Shown here: in pieces, positions 63,991-64,000 of the stretch
How positions within the stretch are numbered: the stretch's first letter is position 1
How the letters are laid out: the number at the start of each line of letters is the position of its first letter
Source: Bacillus sp. CECT 9360
GTDB lineage: Bacteria > Bacillota > Bacilli > Bacillales > DSM-1321
NCBI RefSeq assembly: GCF_918741275.1
Contig: NZ_CAKKNA010000003.1
Span: forward strand, 124,001 to 188,000
DNA: 64,000 bases
Direction: 5' to 3'
Position numbers and translations under genes: made by a program
The notes under the pieces: model-generated
The model's database searches: none
What the model saw: the letters and a program-made list of their open reading frames with translations, nothing else
Told to the model about the DNA's origin: nothing

Positions 63991-64000
63991 TAAATACAAT

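Overview
The window reads as the chromosome of a spore-forming member of the Bacillaceae. Gene content and order match the Bacillus subtilis yus region closely (metNP, yusE, yusF, gcvH, yusI, fadE, fadA, fadN, yuzL, fadM, yusU, yusV). It also carries a gerA-type germination operon, TnrA, an LTA synthase, ClpE with CtsR sites, and Gram-positive riboswitches. Moderate G+C and dispersed palindromic repeats suggest a relative of the Mesobacillus/Cytobacillus/Neobacillus groups rather than B. subtilis itself; the genus is inference.

Layout. 1-3.3 kb: methionine uptake (metP partial, metN) and O-acetylhomoserine sulfhydrylase, each behind its own SAM-I riboswitch. 3.3-5.4 kb: yusE, yusF, gcvH, yusI, with a large nested-hairpin block in between. 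5.5-12.7 kb: fatty-acid beta-oxidation genes fadE-fadA-fadN with a FadR operator at fadN, then yuzL and fadM. 12.9-18.0 kb: siderophore uptake (yusU, FhuF-like reductase, ATPase, two permeases) facing a divergent binding lipoprotein, with Fur boxes between. 18.1-18.8 kb: an IS1182 transposase relic and a palindromic repeat. 18.8-23.4 kb: rodA, a LacI regulator, a MITE-like element, and lysP under a lysine riboswitch. 23.5-27.2 kb: gerA-B-C operon. 27.6-30.2 kb: a DUF948 protein and LTA synthase. 30.7-34.5 kb: yclNOPQ-like petrobactin uptake behind three Fur boxes.

34.9-48.5 kb: small redox and regulatory genes (FMN reductase, DUF1450, YceI behind a probable MhqR-type operator, a diverged QueA paralogue, SDR, cupin), clpE with a textbook CtsR-controlled promoter, an RsbRD-type stressosome protein, an MFS/YjbR deletion junction, MarR-DUF3147, and MocR divergent from a GNAT. 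48.6-52.9 kb: a six-gene arsenic operon arsR-flavoprotein-small ORF-arsN1-arsB-arsC with repeated ATCAA-N6-TTGAT candidate ArsR sites. 53-64 kb: RraA-like protein, YitT protein, PhzF, a second MITE copy, a frameshifted MerR gene next to an MpfA-like CNNM transporter, kimA under a c-di-AMP riboswitch, peptidase E, an amino-acid permease, tnrA with its own box, and an uncharacterised exported protein.

The most interesting unexplained material is non-coding. Four short intergenic arrays (39.7, 45.8, 53.7 and 63.4 kb) differ in sequence but share a 20-21 bp period and an AT-rich ATTATC-like word. There is a two-copy palindromic MITE-like family, and a modular GACGAG-type repeat family at 11.3, 11.6, 27.5 and 34.6 kb. 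No prophage, CRISPR array, rRNA or tRNA was seen.
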